Source: Viola odorata
Lineage: Eukaryota > Streptophyta > Magnoliopsida > Malpighiales > Violaceae
DNA length: 64,000 nt
NCBI GenBank assembly: GCA_963691705.1
Contig: OY829541.1
Location: 57,087,931 to 57,151,930 of the forward strand
Direction: 5' to 3'
Position 1 is the first letter of the stretch; each line of letters starts with the position of its first letter. Shown piece after piece: positions 32,601 through 42,280 of the stretch. The notes under the pieces were generated by a model. It was not told where the DNA came from, searched no databases, and saw only the letters and a list, made by a program, of their open reading frames with translations. A program made the position numbers and the translations under genes.

Positions 32601-35180
32601 AATTGAAGGCTGAAGTTTAGTGACTTGGTCTGTTGATTCTAAAGCTTGCACATCACCTGCAGTAGTGTCTGAAACGTCCAGCTCCTTGACAAAATTAAGG
32701 ATTTCGGGCTTAATTGGTAGCTCATCTTGTAATTTCTCCACCTCATCATGAGATAAACCATTACTAAGAACAAACTCAAGTGGATCAGAATTATTAATTT
32801 CAGAAATGTCATCAACCAAGGGATCAATAACATCTAAAAAATTAACACAGTGTATATCTTCAGGGTATTTCATTGCTTCATACATATTAAATTTAATCAA
32901 TTCCTCACCAAATTCAAGCGTTAAACATCCATCATACACATCAATTTTAGCACGGGTTGTTCTCAAAAATGGTCTACCAAGGATCACATCAGTAGTTCTA
33001 GTAACATCCTCATTTCTCATGTCAACAACATAGAAATCTACTGGAAAAACAAAGTCTCTAACCTGCACCAAGACATCCTCAACTACTCCAACGGGGTAGA
33101 CAATGGATCGATCAGCAAGTTGTATAACAACTCTAGTTTCCTTAAGGTTTCCAATATTTAAAGTTTCAAAAATGGACAGAGACATGACATTTATACCTGC
33201 TCCAAGGTCGCATAATGCTTTCTCTACTTCCTTGCTCCCGATTTTACAAGGTATCACAAAGGTACCTTGGTCTTTGCATTTTGTAGGAAGTTCTTTTTGC
33301 AAAATAGCTGAAACATTTTCATTAAAATTCACTGTTTCTATGCCTGCCAGTTTCCTCTTGTTAGTACATAAATCCTTTAATAATTTAGCATATTTAGGAA
33401 CCTGAGATATCATATCTAGCAATGGCACATTAATAGCAACTTTTCTAAAAACTTCAAGAATTTTCTCCTCATCCTTCTCTTTCTTGGCTTTTGAGGGCCT
33501 TTCGGGAAAAGGGAAAGGTGCTACCTGAGGGTTTGAAGTTTCTTCTTGTGCTTCTGGAGTTGGAATGGATGTTCCACCTACTGGAGTAGATGATTCTGCC
33601 ACTGGAGTGGTCGATTCCTGCACCATTTCTGTTTCAGATTCTTGTGGCTGTTCTGGTCGGTTCATCCCGAGGTCTAGGGATGAACTGACCCTCGGTGGCA
33701 GATCTTTTCCACTTCGTAGAGTCATGGCATTGAGATGTTTGGGATTTTCTACTGTGTTCGAAGGTAGCTGGCCTGAGGTGTTTTGGTGGCTCATGGTGAG
33801 CTGTGCCATCTGTTTTTGGAGGTCAGCTATCGCTCCTTGGGTGGTTTGTATGAATGGTTGAAGGATTTGTTTGAGAGTTTCTTCAAGTGGTGGTGGAGGT
33901 GGTGCAGTAAGTTGCAATGGTTGCGGAGGTGCTGGCAACTGTGGTTGTTGCGGTTGAGCTGGGGTCTGATTCGTTTGATAATTTTGCTGGTTTTGTTGAG
34001 GCTTAGACTTGAAATTCCTCCACTCAAAAGGAGGTTGTTGCTGATTTGGCCCCCACCCATAGTGTGGGTAGTTCTTCCAACCTGGATTGCTGCTGTTGGA
34101 GAATGAGTTTCCTTGATGAGGCATGGCTGCATTGGCTTGCTCTGGAGGATCTGCTACAAGTGGACATTCGTGAGTCATGTGGCCGATTTGGCAACAAACT
34201 CCACAAGGCGTGACTTGTTGTGGTGGAATTTGTTGGATTTGTGCAATGGTTGCTGGAAAGTTCTTCATAAAAGTAGACACTTCTTCCATGTGTCTCTCAA
34301 GTGTAGCAACATTTATGTTGTGTGCAGAGGTGGTACGTTCATGAGCTTCATTTTGTTGGCAATTATCTGCCAAAGTCTGAATAAGGGCTCTAGCTCGACT
34401 AGGGGTCAAGTCCAATAATGCTCCTCCTGCAGCTGAATCAAGTTTTTCCTTGTCTTTAACACACATTCCATCATAAAAGTATTGTATTAATGATTGCTCG
34501 GGTACACCATGCGTAGGACAGACTTCCTGGAGGTCTTTAAACCTCTGATGGTATTCTCCAAAAGACTCATCCCCTCGTTGCTGGATAGCAACAAGACTCT
34601 TCCTAGCTGCTCCTGCTTTGGTAGCTGACCAATATTTCTTAAGAAAAGTGGCAGCCATTTCAGCCCAAGAGTTTATGGAGTTGTGTGGAAGACTGAAAAA
34701 CCAATTCTTTGCTGAGTCTTCTAGAGACCACGGAAAAGCTCTTAATTTAGCACGTTCAAGGCTCACTCCAGTGGGTTTAAGTGCATCACATTCAAATTGA
34801 AACTTCTGGAGGCGCTTGTAAGGATTTTCGGAGGCATGTCCTCTGAATTTGCTAAGGTTGTGCATGACATTTGACTTCACGGCCCAGTCATTTGGTACTG
34901 GACGGTAGTTGATGCACAGGAAAGACTCCTGTTCAGCTCCTTGATTGAGCTCTCGAAGGGTAGGTTCAGGTGGATTGGCCATCTCTGGTTCAGGTTCAGC
35001 GTCAGATTCTGGTTGATTCGTCCCGAGGTCTCGGGATGAACTGACCTCTGCTTCTGAGTCTGATCCGGACAAGGTAAATTCACTGAATTTGCGTTTTGAT
35101 ATTCTGATTGCTGTTTCTGTTCTGGCAATCTCTGGGATGTAAGGTAGTGTTTGTGAACTAGAAGACCTGGTCATGAACAA
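29694..35180 (-). CDS. Athila-like gag-pol polyprotein, 1828 aa, intact
   Basis: A single open frame encoding capsid, protease, reverse transcriptase, RNase H and integrase. Gag has a capsid domain at about residues 90-290 and a CX2CX4HX4C-type knuckle (CGVCCQIGHMTHEC) near 325. Protease has DLGAGINVMS near 656. RT contains FMDDF near 1110. RNase H has MCDASDAAVGAVLGQ near 1258. Integrase has an HHCC-type zinc region near 1465-1510, WGIDFMGPF near 1531, SDRGSHF near 1590 and NGLAELSNRE near 1630. All blocks are in order and in frame, as expected of a functional element. The long proline/glutamine-rich linker at about 340-560 is typical of the lineage. The Athila assignment rests on the PBS, protein order and motifs. 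Confidence 0.95.
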   Translation of the reverse strand: MFMTRSSSSQTLPYIPEIARTETAIRISKRKFSEFTLSGSDSEAEVSSSRDLGTNQPESDAEPEPEMANPPEPTLRELNQGAEQESFLCINYRPVPNDWAVKSNVMHNLSKFRGHASENPYKRLQKFQFECDALKPTGVSLERAKLRAFPWSLEDSAKNWFFSLPHNSINSWAEMAATFLKKYWSATKAGAARKSLVAIQQRGDESFGEYHQRFKDLQEVCPTHGVPEQSLIQYFYDGMCVKDKEKLDSAAGGALLDLTPSRARALIQTLADNCQQNEAHERTTSAHNINVATLERHMEEVSTFMKNFPATIAQIQQIPPQQVTPCGVCCQIGHMTHECPLVADPPEQANAAMPHQGNSFSNSSNPGWKNYPHYGWGPNQQQPPFEWRNFKSKPQQNQQNYQTNQTPAQPQQPQLPAPPQPLQLTAPPPPPLEETLKQILQPFIQTTQGAIADLQKQMAQLTMSHQNTSGQLPSNTVENPKHLNAMTLRSGKDLPPRVSSSLDLGMNRPEQPQESETEMVQESTTPVAESSTPVGGTSIPTPEAQEETSNPQVAPFPFPERPSKAKKEKDEEKILEVFRKVAINVPLLDMISQVPKYAKLLKDLCTNKRKLAGIETVNFNENVSAILQKELPTKCKDQGTFVIPCKIGSKEVEKALCDLGAGINVMSLSIFETLNIGNLKETRVVIQLADRSIVYPVGVVEDVLVQVRDFVFPVDFYVVDMRNEDVTRTTDVILGRPFLRTTRAKIDVYDGCLTLEFGEELIKFNMYEAMKYPEDIHCVNFLDVIDPLVDDISEINNSDPLEFVLSNGLSHDEVEKLQDELPIKPEILNFVKELDVSDTTAGDVQALESTDQVTKLQPSILQAPDLELKTLPEHLKYSFLGLEKSLPVIISSKLTNTQEERLLNVLKEFKGAIGWTIADIKGISPAICTHRIHLEEGSKTVRQPQRRLNPPMMEVVKKEILKLLAAGVIYPISDSSWVSPVQVVPKKSGITVVANNEGELVPKREQNSWRVCIDYRRLNNATRKDHFPLPFIDQMLERLAGKSHYCCLDGFSGFHQIPVAIEDQEKTTFTCPFGTFAYKRMPFGLCNAPATFQRCMVSIFSDFVEKGIEVFMDDFTVYGNSFDECLENLRKVLIRCMETNLVLNYEKCHFMVNQGLILGHIISKQGIEVDKAKIDVIDSLPYPSCVRDVRSFLGLAGFYRRFIKDFSKVAEPMCRLLQKDAKFDFNEQCKEAFDLLKQKLVTAPVIQAPDWTRPFELMCDASDAAVGAVLGQKFDKSPHVIYYASRMLDEAQRNYTTTEKELFSIVFALDKFRSYLLGTKVIIYSDHAALKYLLSKKEAKPRLIRWILLLQEFDLDIKDKKGKENVVADHLSRILVDTKSDPVKEEFPDERLFLGLEKRPWFSDIVNYLATGKFHGHYLAREKGKIMRDSRKYIWDDPYLWHVGNDKILRRCVLESEVPSILNFCHAYACGGHFGFKRTTHKVLESGFFWPNLFKDSFQFCKTCLECQKSGNISSRDQMPLTPIFVCEIFDVWGIDFMGPFPNSGGNFYIVLAVDYLSKWVEAKATRADDAKTVVSFFKSQILNRFGVPRVIISDRGSHFCNKVVTTLFAKYNITHRVSTAYHPQTNGLAELSNREVKSILSKTVRPDRGDWSQRLDDALWAYRTAFKTSIGTTPYKLVYGKSCHLPVEIQHKAYWAIKNCNMNISEAGSHRKMQVQELEELRNDAYENSAIIKVRAKMYHDRSIRPKALTVGQKVLLFSSRFCILAGKLKSRWTGPYVITNVYPNGAVEIQNQEDQNIFKVNGHRLKPFYEKFQNHTVESTTLEEPQ

Positions 35181-35203
35181 GAAAATCAGAAATTAGAACA
35201 CGT

Positions 35204-35223
35204 TGTCCCCGGCAACGGCGCCA
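35204..35223 (-). promoter_or_regulatory. primer-binding site of the Athila-like element
   Basis: On the minus strand TGGCGCCGTTGCCGGGGACA lies 5 nt inside the 5' LTR. This is the site usually seen in Athila-type elements (tRNA-Asp type). Confidence 0.85.
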
Positions 35224-35228
35224 ATTTA

Positions 35229-36894
35229 TGACGGGTGTCGAATCCGTTCATAAAATAAATAAAATACAACTCAGTGCTATGCTACAAATTAATGCAGATA
35301 GTGGTGAGAGGATCGATCCCACAAGGACAAGCTTCGCCTAATTCTTGAAGTTCCTGTAAATAACCAAGTAAAAGAAACCAAGTTTTGGGGTTGAGATATA
35401 ATTAAACGAAAATACAGTGGATCTAAGATCAGTTGAAAACAATAAAAACAGCTTTAATATAGAGAGAATTACAGTGGAGAAAATATTCCGGGTAGAGATC
35501 ATTGCGAGATGGCATTGGTAAGTTGTTGATCATTGACAAAATACATTTTCGAAATGGTTTTCATAGAAGAAGTTGTGGAACCAGCTCACACTAGATTCCC
35601 AACCTGCTACAAAAGTATTTAAAAGAATCACTTCATTTTAAATACCCTAATCTTCCTAAGTTCATCCTAAGATTCTAATCCGCCACTTTGCCTTGGCTAT
35701 GCAGAGCCTTCTACAAAGGAATCAGAATACTTATGGAAGCACTTGAGAGATTGATTAAATACAGTGAGGTCCCTCTTCTAGACAAGGGAATACTTTCATC
35801 ATCCACGAGTCTGGTCTAGTCTGGCACTTGACCCAGCTGTCACCTAGGTCGGCCCTTCTCAAGGCCTCGGGATGGGATGACCGCCTAATTCAATTCCTTC
35901 TATCAGCTTAGACCAAGAAAATACCCCTCATGCCCTGCTAATTTGTCTACAAACGTTCTCCAAGAGTGATGTAATCACAAGGGAACTGACTACACTTGCC
36001 CGAATTAAATTCAAGGTGATCAAGCTCAAAAATTAATGAAGACAAGTTTAAAATTAAAACAAGAAGGTTTGAAATATGAAATTCATTTCTATGAAGCTTA
36101 AACAAGTCTCACAATCAACATACCAGCCAATCTCTTGATCCCTACCAGGAACTAGAGTTTAGTTACAACACATAATCAAAATAAAACAAAAGAAGTTCAA
36201 ATCCGAAATTACAAAAAGTGCTGGAATTTCTGGAAAAAGTTGGTAAATGCTGATTTTTCTCCCTACTGTTCTTGATTGTCCTCCCCTCTCCGTTCTCAAT
36301 CTTGCTACCTTAAATGGTCCGTTCCCATGCCTGCAATCTCCTCTCCAAGGACAGTCCACGCCAGCTCACAAGCTCCCAAGAGCTTGTCCTCTAAGTGCTT
36401 GTATATAAATGGGAATATTCTTCATTTTATCAAGAAGAATGTTGATTCATTCTTCCAAGATGTCTTCAAGCACATGAGAATAACATATAGGGGCCCAAGA
36501 AGTCAAGTGTCTGCAAATAATGTATCCCAAGAAGACAGGAAATGCACTAGAGATTAAACAAATCCGGCACGCGGATTCATGGAAAGTGTAGATCCAGCTG
36601 GCCTTCCGGAGGGACGCTTCTTGTCGAGGCCTAGAGGAGAGCTGATCTCGGCAAAATAGAGGAGTGACCTTGAGACGAACAGACCAACTTCAAAGCAGCA
36701 AGGCCGAAAACGGGACTTCAACACCATATGATTGATTACAGCTCTATTCTTCAAGCTTTTCACTCCTTTCCTTCACATTGATGCTCCAAAGGCTGAATCA
36801 TAAGAAAGGAAGCAAATAGGCTCAAAGTAGCATATTTACCATCTCAATTACTAGGAAAAGAGATAGTAAAACAACCAAAATAATCCATCAATCA
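35229..36894 (-). repeat. 5' LTR of the Athila-like element (1666 bp)
   Basis: Partner of 26131-27796. On the minus strand it precedes the PBS and gag, so it is the promoter-bearing LTR. Confidence 0.95.
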
Positions 36895-36899
36895 TAGAC

Positions 36900-37106
36900 C
36901 TTCTCGTTTTGTTGAGAATTGGTTGCCGCCTCGGGGTAGGGGAGTGATTCCGAGTCATTCTGAGACTGGAATAGTAGACAACGATAGTGAGAGCATGGAT
37001 ACCGGTCCCGATCTACGTCAAGCTACTCTTGCCCAACGAATGAAGCTTAGGGCGAGAAAAAACAATTCCGCGGTGGAGTCGACCGATGATGATAGCGAAG
37101 AGATAG
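36900..37106 (+). pseudogene. antisense gene 3 of element A, part 2
   Basis: Continues exon 2 after the Athila insertion. It opens with FVENWLPPRG, which lines up with FVENWLPERR of B near 40615, and goes on as an acidic, Asp/Ser-rich linker. The next break is at the GATAG duplication (37102-37106), where element B inserted. Recognisable only by alignment to B. Confidence 0.7.
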
Positions 37107-37683
37107 TGATAATAATTTTTCTTCTGCCGAAGGATGTATGGCGGAGCAGCTCTTCTCAGATCAGTGTACGCGGCGGTCCACAGTACCTGCAATGCGCCGG
37201 AGGGGGTCTCCGGCAGAAACACTCCGATGCTTAAGTCAGTGGGTGTACTGAAATTGGCAGAGTTTTGGCTAGTCAAGTCCGCTTACCTGCCTCCTTTGTG
37301 GGGGAGGTATTTATAGAAGAAAGGGGGCGTTCCCGCCCGAGTAAACGGGTACGGAGCTATCGCTCCCGTTAGGGTCTGTGATTCGCCCTTATCGTGATAC
37401 GCTACCTCGGTGGTAGGTGCTTTAGGTAGATATTGCCGCGGTAGGATAATGGCTGGAGCGTTAATCCTGACGCGTGGTTTCCTCTGGGGGTGAGATAACT
37501 CCTTGAGCCAAGCAGGAGGTCCGTGAGAGGAGCCGGTAGCCTTTGTAGCGTTAGCCTTTGTAGCGTTAGCCTTTGGGGAAGGTAGCAATCTTGTCCCTAC
37601 CGTGGTGGTGCGAAACAGTAGTTATGCCTCTTCCAACCGGGTGATAGACGAAAATACCCTTTCTTTTAGGTGGATTGTTATCA
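37107..37683 (-). repeat. element B 3' LTR (577 bp)
   Basis: TG...CA ends and the GATAG duplication at its outer side. It lacks an 11-bp stretch found in the partner near 52627. It is followed inward by TAAGCCCAACTGAAAAT, whose other strand (CAGTTGGGCTTA) is the likely polypurine-tract region. Confidence 0.95.
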
Positions 37684-37810
37684 TAAGCCCAACTGAAAAT
37701 GAGCCCGAGTGTTTACCAAGGGCTAACGTTCCTTCTCTTACGGAGAGTCCCTTTAAGTACCGGGGCGGTTTTTCCTCAGAAGATGGTCCTGACGGTTTTT
37801 TGTCAGGATC

Positions 37811-37817
37811 TATAAAT
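37811..37817 (+). promoter_or_regulatory. TATA box of antisense gene 1 (element B)
   Basis: TATAAAT lies 67 bp upstream of the ATG at 37878 and is conserved in element A at 23404. It lies outside the LTR, so the gene seems to have its own promoter. Confidence 0.6.
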
Positions 37818-37877
37818 CAGAGGTTCCTCTGCGCCAGTTTCTTCGTATTTTCTCGTTCTTTCTTTTCATATTTCGTC

Positions 37878-38261
37878 ATGGATGAACTGACTCGCAATTT
37901 CCTGATCTCTAAAACTCTGACCCTGAAGAATCTCACTGAGGGTGATATCGGCTTCCTGGAGAGGATGATCACCAAGACCTCCGAGGATGTCCTGGAGTTG
38001 CAGGGGGTGTTAACCCCTATTCTGTCTAGACAGCTGGGAATAACTCTGGAGGATTTTAATCCCCTAGAGAGTTTGGCGAAACTGGCCACTGTCAGTGCTC
38101 ACCTTGATGTGGTGACCTCGATGCTGCAGCAGAGGAAAGATCTGCTGGCCTGCTGCCTAAAGGGCATGAGAGCTTGCTCTTCCGAACTGACCTCCGTCGC
38201 TGACGCTTTAAGGGAGGTTCCCGTTGTGCCAGGGGAAGATGATGCGGGGTCCAATATCTGA
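37878..38261 (+). CDS. antisense gene 1 of element B: small helical protein, 127 aa
   Basis: Unknown function. The protein starts MDELTRNFLISKTLTLKNL and is leucine-rich and mostly helical by sequence, with KTSEDVLELQG, EDFNPLESLAKLAT and MLQQRKDLLACCLKGM as the blocks shared with the 125-aa protein of element A. It has no signal peptide, membrane segment or known catalytic motif. I chose the ATG at 37878 over longer upstream ones because it aligns with the A protein and follows the TATA box at a sensible distance. AATAAATAA near 38336 may be its poly(A) signal. The strand is opposite to gag-pol. Confidence 0.75.
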   Translation: MDELTRNFLISKTLTLKNLTEGDIGFLERMITKTSEDVLELQGVLTPILSRQLGITLEDFNPLESLAKLATVSAHLDVVTSMLQQRKDLLACCLKGMRACSSELTSVADALREVPVVPGEDDAGSNI

Positions 38262-38675
38262 CCGCTGGCTTCGCTTCTTCTCGCTGTTTTTCTTATGTAT
38301 CTTGTACATATTTGAACGCTAAGGCCACCTGGCCATAAATAAATAACTGTCTCTGCTTTTTCCCAAGTCTTCTCTTTTTCTTGCGTGGTTGCTTGCTTTA
38401 TTGGTTGGAAATATTTGTCATGAGCCCAACTGAAAACGGGTCTTCCTCGGGACATTGTATTGCAGTGGTCGTGTTCCGGGAATTAGCAATGAATGCTCTG
38501 TCTTGACTGTTATAGGGTCGTCTTTTCAGTGGCAGGTGGTTGGGCGGTTCTTTGGTGCCCTTTGATTGGTGCGTTCAACGAGCAGATGCGCCTGTGACGG
38601 ATCGGATTCTGCAATTGCAGTTATTTTTCCCAAGCGTCTTAATTGATTTTTCAGGGATCGAAATGCTCACTCGGC

Positions 38676-38683
38676 TATATAAG
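38676..38683 (+). promoter_or_regulatory. TATA box of antisense gene 2 (element B)
   Basis: TATATAAG lies 71 bp before the ATG at 38747. The equivalent place in element A has TATTTAA (24247) before the ATG at 24326. Confidence 0.55.
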
Positions 38684-38746
38684 GGAGTTTGGTTTCCCTT
38701 TCCTGTTCATCTTCATCCTTTTCTTCTTTTTGCTTTTGCAGGTGAC

Positions 38747-39169
38747 ATGGCAGATTTTTATTTCTTAAGTTCCATGGATCGTGACTCCTTTCCGACTCCC
38801 CTGACTTCGCCGGACTCAGATCATCCCCCTCCTTCGCCACCATGGAGGCCTCCGATCCGCCGAAAGGGTCGTAAGAAGCAGGGGAAATGGACTTCCCAGA
38901 CGCCCTTTGCGACTTTGGCTTCTTCTGGTTCTGCTATTCAAGAGGGTGGCAAACGTTTTTCTTCCCCTGAATGCTCACTGAACGAGGATTTTCCCATCAG
39001 TGCTGGTGCGGGGTTGGCAGATTCGAGCGCCAAAGGAAAATCATGCCCGTCAGGGTCCTGCCCAGAAAGGGAGGCAGACCAGCCGGTCCCGAATGCTGAC
39101 GGGAAGATGCCGTTCCTTGATGATGACGGGGTTTATCACCACGGCATTTATTGGCCTGATGAGGATTAG
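38747..39169 (+). CDS. antisense gene 2 of element B: proline-rich basic protein, 140 aa
   Basis: Unknown function. After MADFYFLSSMD comes a proline-rich block (PTPLTSPDSDHPPPSPPWRP), then a basic run (RRKGRKKQGKW) that could direct nuclear import, a low-complexity Ser/Gly/Ala middle, and an acidic-aromatic tail (FLDDDGVYHHGIYWPDED). The first block and the tail are conserved in element A although the middle is not, so the ends are likely the functional parts. A TTTTGCAG/GTGACATGG context before the start suggests a leader intron. AATAAAATAA near 39204 may be its poly(A) signal. Confidence 0.7.
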   Translation: MADFYFLSSMDRDSFPTPLTSPDSDHPPPSPPWRPPIRRKGRKKQGKWTSQTPFATLASSGSAIQEGGKRFSSPECSLNEDFPISAGAGLADSSAKGKSCPSGSCPEREADQPVPNADGKMPFLDDDGVYHHGIYWPDED

Positions 39170-39666
39170 CCGTTTTGCATTGTACCCGCCTATTGGCGTT
39201 TTACGAATAAAATAATGCTTTCTACTTTTCCTTTTTTGTCGTTACTTCCGTTAACCTGCTAGTTCTTGGTGATAGCTAACGCAAGCGGTTGGCCTGTCTG
39301 AGGCAATTGCTTCGCGGTTACTCTGACCGGGTCAATACTGTCTCGCTCATTTGGGGAGTCTCGACGAATAACTTCTCTTTTTTCAAATTTCTTTAATGCG
39401 CTTCCACGTGGCCAACTTCTTTTACACGCGTCTTCGCCCGATTGGTGACTCAATTAATGCGGTGGCATTTTTATCCTTTAAGAAGGGCCATTCTCCAATT
39501 TCTCAAAACTTTTGCCCTCACTTCGAATTTTCCTTTTTGTCTTCCTTCGTCTTCTTCTCCGAATACCTTTTCGGTCGCTCGTCACTGTCCGCCGATTTCT
39601 CTGCGATTCTTCTCCTTTAAGGTATCAATTCGCCCCTTCTCAGATTTCCTTTTTTATTGGTTTGCT

Positions 39667-41849
39667 ATGGCTAGGAATAGACCTCGCCAGATTATCTCTA
39701 GGCCCATGGATCCCGAGGTCGCCCAATCACCGAGTATTTTTACCTGCGATGTGGTTCTGAAAGCCGAATTGGAGGAACATGGTATTACCTTTCCTCCTGG
39801 GCATGAGCCTTCTATTCCCGGAAGTGATATGCGGCTTCATAATCCAGGGTGGGGCCACAGTAGGCTTCTTTATTTTAAAATGTTCCTTTATGGTTTCCGC
39901 TTTCCCATTCATGAGTCGATACTAACTCTGCTGCGGGAGTATAGCCTTAATCCTGCCCAGATAACTCCTTCCTCTTGGTGTGCGGTTTATGCTTTTCTTC
40001 GCGCTTGCGAGTTGAAGAACATTTTTACCCCATCTATCAATTTGTTTCGCAAATTCTTTAGCATGATTTGCTACAATTGTTTAATCGAGATTACTCCCCG
40101 GTGGGATGATGCGCTCGTGCAGTCGTTTTGGCAACGTTTTCACGGCTTCAAGAAGGGTGTAGCTGATTGGAAGAGCAGCTTCTTTGTTCTGGAGCTACCG
40201 TCACGTTTGTGGCGTATCAATTTCAATCAGGAACTGGCAGGTCCCGTTTGGACAAATCCCGCGATTTTGTCCAGAACTGAGTTGGACCAGGCTAACGCTT
40301 TGTTAGACGAGAATACCCACTACCGTATTCGTGCCTTTGCTCTGTTCAAGCCTCTGGAAGAGTGTGTTATGGGTGAGCTTATTTCTTTCCATATTTTCTT
40401 TACTTTGGTCCTCGCATGCTTTGTTTGCTATAAGAAGCTAACGGTTGATTCCCAGGTGACGCTGGTACTCCTCTGAACGTAATACCGCTTCAAAATTTAC
40501 CGGCCTCGCCTTCGGCCGAGGGCTCAAGTCGGGGTGGCGTTCCTCCTTCGAGGAAGAGAACTAAAACGGTTGCCCGGGGAGGGCGAAGACCCGTTAGCTC
40601 TGTGCGAACTTCTCATTTTGTGGAAAATTGGCTACCGGAGCGTCGCACGGGGACGGACTCCAGGCCTGTCGCAACGACGGTAATTACTAGCGATGATGAG
40701 GATGCAAATGCCAAGTCAGACCTTTGCCACGCTTCTTCCCTTGCTGCTTCCCAGCGTCGGAAAAAACTTCGAGTGGCCTCTGGTGGGCAAGCTACCAGGA
40801 CATCTCCTGTGGATGTGGCGACTGTTTCTACGCCTGCTGTTTTGTCTGAGGCGGGCGCCTCTCAGCCAACGGGAGCCGCTGAGGCGTTGGAAAAAACTTG
40901 TTCTTCTGAGGGAGAGGGCCTACCAATGGAATGTCCTCCTCCCATGGTTGACGCTCCCGATTCTCCGATTGCTCATTGTATTCCTGACATAATGGTCACA
41001 CCTCCTGTGGTGGATTCGACTGCTGAGCTACCGCCTAAGGTTACTCCGCAGCTGTTTTTTACTCCTTTCGAGAGTACTTTTTCTCAGGGCTCTCCTCCAC
41101 CTCCCTCGATCAATCTTGCCTGTGGCGGTCCTGACGGGGTCCCGGCCTATCGTATGAATCTTTCAGGGTTCTGCTTTGATGCCCTTCGCGCTGTCGGGGT
41201 TCCCCAACCTTTTTCTCGAGATGAGTTTACTGCACCCTTGATAGGGGAGATGCTGAGTTCCAAAAAGGAGAAAGAGGAATTTCTTCAACTCCCTCCCTCG
41301 GCACGCTTTCGCCATGTTCTGAATGATTCTCTGGACTTTTTCCGCCATCTGAATTATCAATTCGAAATTCACGATCGCGAGTCACGTAATTTTTCCAGCG
41401 CATTGTGTGTTGCAAGGGTACAGCTAGAGAAGGTGGTGGAGCATTCTAGGTTGCTGACGCGCCTCTGTGAATCGTCCCAAATGGAATTGGACAGAGAAAA
41501 ATCTATCGGGAAAGCCAAGATAAAAGTTCTGGAGGCGGAATTGGGCAGAGAAAAATCTATCGGGAAAGCCAAGATAGAAGTTCTGGAGGTGGAATTGGCG
41601 CTAGAAAGGAAGAAGAATCTCTTTCTCCGCGAAGAGGTACTTGCTCGAGATGAGGGGTCTGCTAGGGCGTCATTAAAGGAAGAGTTATGGAGGAAGAGGG
41701 TTCTGGAGGCCTTCATTTCTGGATTTGCGTCTCGTTGCAAAGGTAACCCTTCGGATCCGGCCCAGGTAGCTGATTACATATCTATCGTGATGGGTGAGAC
41801 TAGCAAAGGTGACAACGGTTCTTCTGGCCCTTCGGGGGAGAAATTCTAA
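39667..41849 (+). CDS. antisense gene 3 of element B: plant-mobile/gypsy-transposon-like domain plus coiled coil, 699 aa, 2 exons
   Basis: Exons 39667-40372 and 40456-41849, joined across an 83-bp GT-AG intron in phase 1 (ATGG/GTGAGC, CCCAG/GTGAC). Residues about 25-235 form a globular domain with LLYFKMFLYGFRFPIHE, NPAQITPSSWCAVYAFLRAC and NCLIEITPRWDD, resembling from memory the Pfam 'putative gypsy type transposon' or plant mobile domain families. A Ser/Pro-rich linker follows with basic patches (SRKRTKTVARGGRR). A conserved helical segment (RMNLSGFCFDALRAVG) and a coiled coil at about 556-640 come next. The coiled coil has an 18-residue in-frame duplication (REKSIGKAKI twice). The frame is open throughout. 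It is read against gag-pol and is a paralogue of the next gene. Function unknown. Confidence 0.8.
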
Positions 41850-42271
41850 CGCTAGCGATGGTGCTGGGCCTTTCCTTGTTTTTCTTGTTGTTGTCTTTTC
41901 TTGAAAACCATTCGAACATTGTTTCTCTTGTAATAATGCTGACGCTTTGTATCCTTGGTCGCACTGTATGATATTACCGTTTATTCCTTCTTTATCTTCT
42001 TTGTACCATCGCGCCATTTGGCAAGGCCAGCGCTGCTTTTTATGTTTTTTAATCAATCCCTCTGTTCCTCATTTAATGCGACTTGAAGGGTAATGATGAA
42101 AGAAGACACGTGTCCTTCCTCAGAGGGGCGTTTGGAGCAAGCGTCTCCTAGGGAGTTGCGAATGCAGAAGCGTTTCGACCTTATTTCAAATTTGCACCTT
42201 CTGGCGCGTGCCTTACTTTATGACGCGCGGCTTCGCCACGTGTCTGCTGCTGACTGGTCGCCCTTTCAGGG

Positions 42272-42280
42272 TTATATCTA
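42272..42280 (+). promoter_or_regulatory. TATA-like box of antisense gene 4 (element B)
   Basis: AGGGTTATATCTA lies about 180 bp before the ATG at 42453. Element A has AGGGTTATAAAACC about 178 bp before its ATG at 55034. Sequence and spacing are both conserved. Confidence 0.45.

Larger units (their letters stand above)
26131..36894 (-). mobile_element. Athila-like Ty3/gypsy retrotransposon, 10.76 kb, complete and young
   Basis: It has two 1666-bp LTRs (TGACGGGT...CAATCA), an exact 5-bp duplication TAGAC (26126-26130 and 36895-36899), PBS, polypurine tract and one uninterrupted 1828-codon gag-pol on the minus strand. By hand the LTRs differ at 6 sites (0.36%), so insertion was recent. The target is the antisense gene 3 of element A. 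A 1.9-kb spacer between pol and the 3' LTR lacks a convincing env-like gene. Confidence 0.95.
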
